A stretch of 16,354 bases of DNA from an uncultured Actinomycetes bacterium (lineage in GTDB: Bacteria > Actinomycetota > Thermoleophilia > Solirubrobacterales > Solirubrobacteraceae): NCBI GenBank assembly GCA_937888775.1, contig CALAQT010000033.1, forward strand, positions 1 to 16,354, given 5' to 3'. The notes beneath the pieces were generated by a model. It was not told the DNA's origin. It saw only the letters and a list, made by a program, of their open reading frames with translations, and did not search any database. This document shows positions 16,076 through 16,354 of the stretch, piece by piece. Position numbers and translations under genes: made by a program. The stretch's first letter is position 1; each line of letters begins with the position of its first letter.

Positions 16076-16354
16076 CTAAGCCGCGAGCGGCACGGCTCGC
16101 GCCCTGGCGAGCGCGCAGGAGAGCTTGGCGAGGATCGTCAGGTCGGCGTGTAGCCGGACGCGCTCGATGCGACGCACGCGGAGCGGGGCGAGCGCCCATT
16201 CATGCTTGAGTCTGCCGAACTCGCGCTCCACCGCGCCCCGGTTCCGGTAGAGGCTCTTGAAGCGCAGCGTCTCACGCGGGATGAGCGGATGCAGCCGGTC
16301 GGCCTTGATCCAGACCGATGCGGGCTTGCATTCGCGGGTCGGGCAGCGCCACTT
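16076..16354 (-). mobile_element. IS4-type (YREK) transposase, C-terminal part, cut by window edge
   Basis: The minus strand is open from the window edge to TAG at 16078-16076 and encodes the last 92 residues of a DDE transposase. It reads ASVWIKADRLHPLIPRETLR, then SLYRNRGAVEREFGRLKHEW and HADLTILAKLSCALARARAV. The spacing Y-2x-R-3x-E-6x-K (Y36, R39, E43, K50 of the visible part) is exactly the YREK signature of IS4-superfamily transposases, and E43 is the third catalytic acid. The upstream DD part and the terminal repeats lie outside or cannot be identified without the other end. The coding frame is intact as far as seen. Confidence 0.88.

Noticed and set aside
1..16354. tRNA genes, rRNA or CRISPR arrays
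   Set aside because: No cloverleaf with a GTTCRANYC-type arm and no regularly spaced direct repeats were seen on either strand by eye; a covariance-model scan was not possible.

Overview
The window is high-GC DNA with high-GC codon choice throughout. Its gene families (long PAS/GGDEF/EAL proteins, a SigG-like sigma factor with a SnoaL-like tail, a class-2-type secreted lipase, a cold-shock/desaturase pair, and secreted proteins carrying 'LKPGRY'-type modules) suggest an actinobacterium, perhaps of the Thermoleophilia/Solirubrobacterales type. The lineage is inferred from protein style, with no marker gene to confirm it. Bases 1-52 are not genomic: they are Illumina P5 adapter with one mismatch, so the left edge is a raw contig end.

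Left block (53-5855, all minus strand): a truncated membrane PAS-GGDEF-EAL c-di-GMP protein, a cytochrome P450, an exported protein of unknown function, and a SigG-like sigma gene whose stop overlaps the start of the exported-protein gene (ATGA). The sigma gene needs three single-base corrections to be read through and lacks the first part of sigma region 2. It runs head-to-head into a TetR-family gene (5884-6499, plus) that also carries a stop and a frameshift and has no visible start. A doubtful ORF with a glyoxalase-like end follows, then a strong hairpin (6963-6995) facing the end of a secreted lipase gene.

Middle block (7034-12230): secreted lipase (minus); a C-terminal secreted-module protein, a six-helix membrane protein and an orphan protein with a ParB/sulfiredoxin-like DGxHR motif (all plus). 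Then comes the clearest functional unit, a cold-shock protein followed 27 bases later by an acyl-lipid/acyl-CoA desaturase, each with a strong ribosome binding site. A short exported peptide gene and a convergent universal-stress-like gene follow.

Right block (12525-16354): a soluble PAS-GGDEF-EAL protein with all signature motifs, a broken secreted-module gene, a 46-residue small ORF with a good ribosome binding site, a short remnant of an EAL/HDOD-type signalling gene, a MntP-family manganese exporter (minus), and, at the right edge, the C-terminal 92 residues of an IS4-type (YREK) transposase. No tRNA, rRNA or CRISPR array was seen.

Themes: c-di-GMP signalling (two full genes plus a remnant), cold adaptation of membrane and RNA (csp-desaturase), and several broken genes near 5.0-6.9 kb and 14.3-15.2 kb. 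I found no convincing undescribed multi-gene system. The most worthwhile items are the csp-desaturase unit with its inverted-repeat leader, the sigma/TetR junction, and the assembly artefact that creates a false stop codon.
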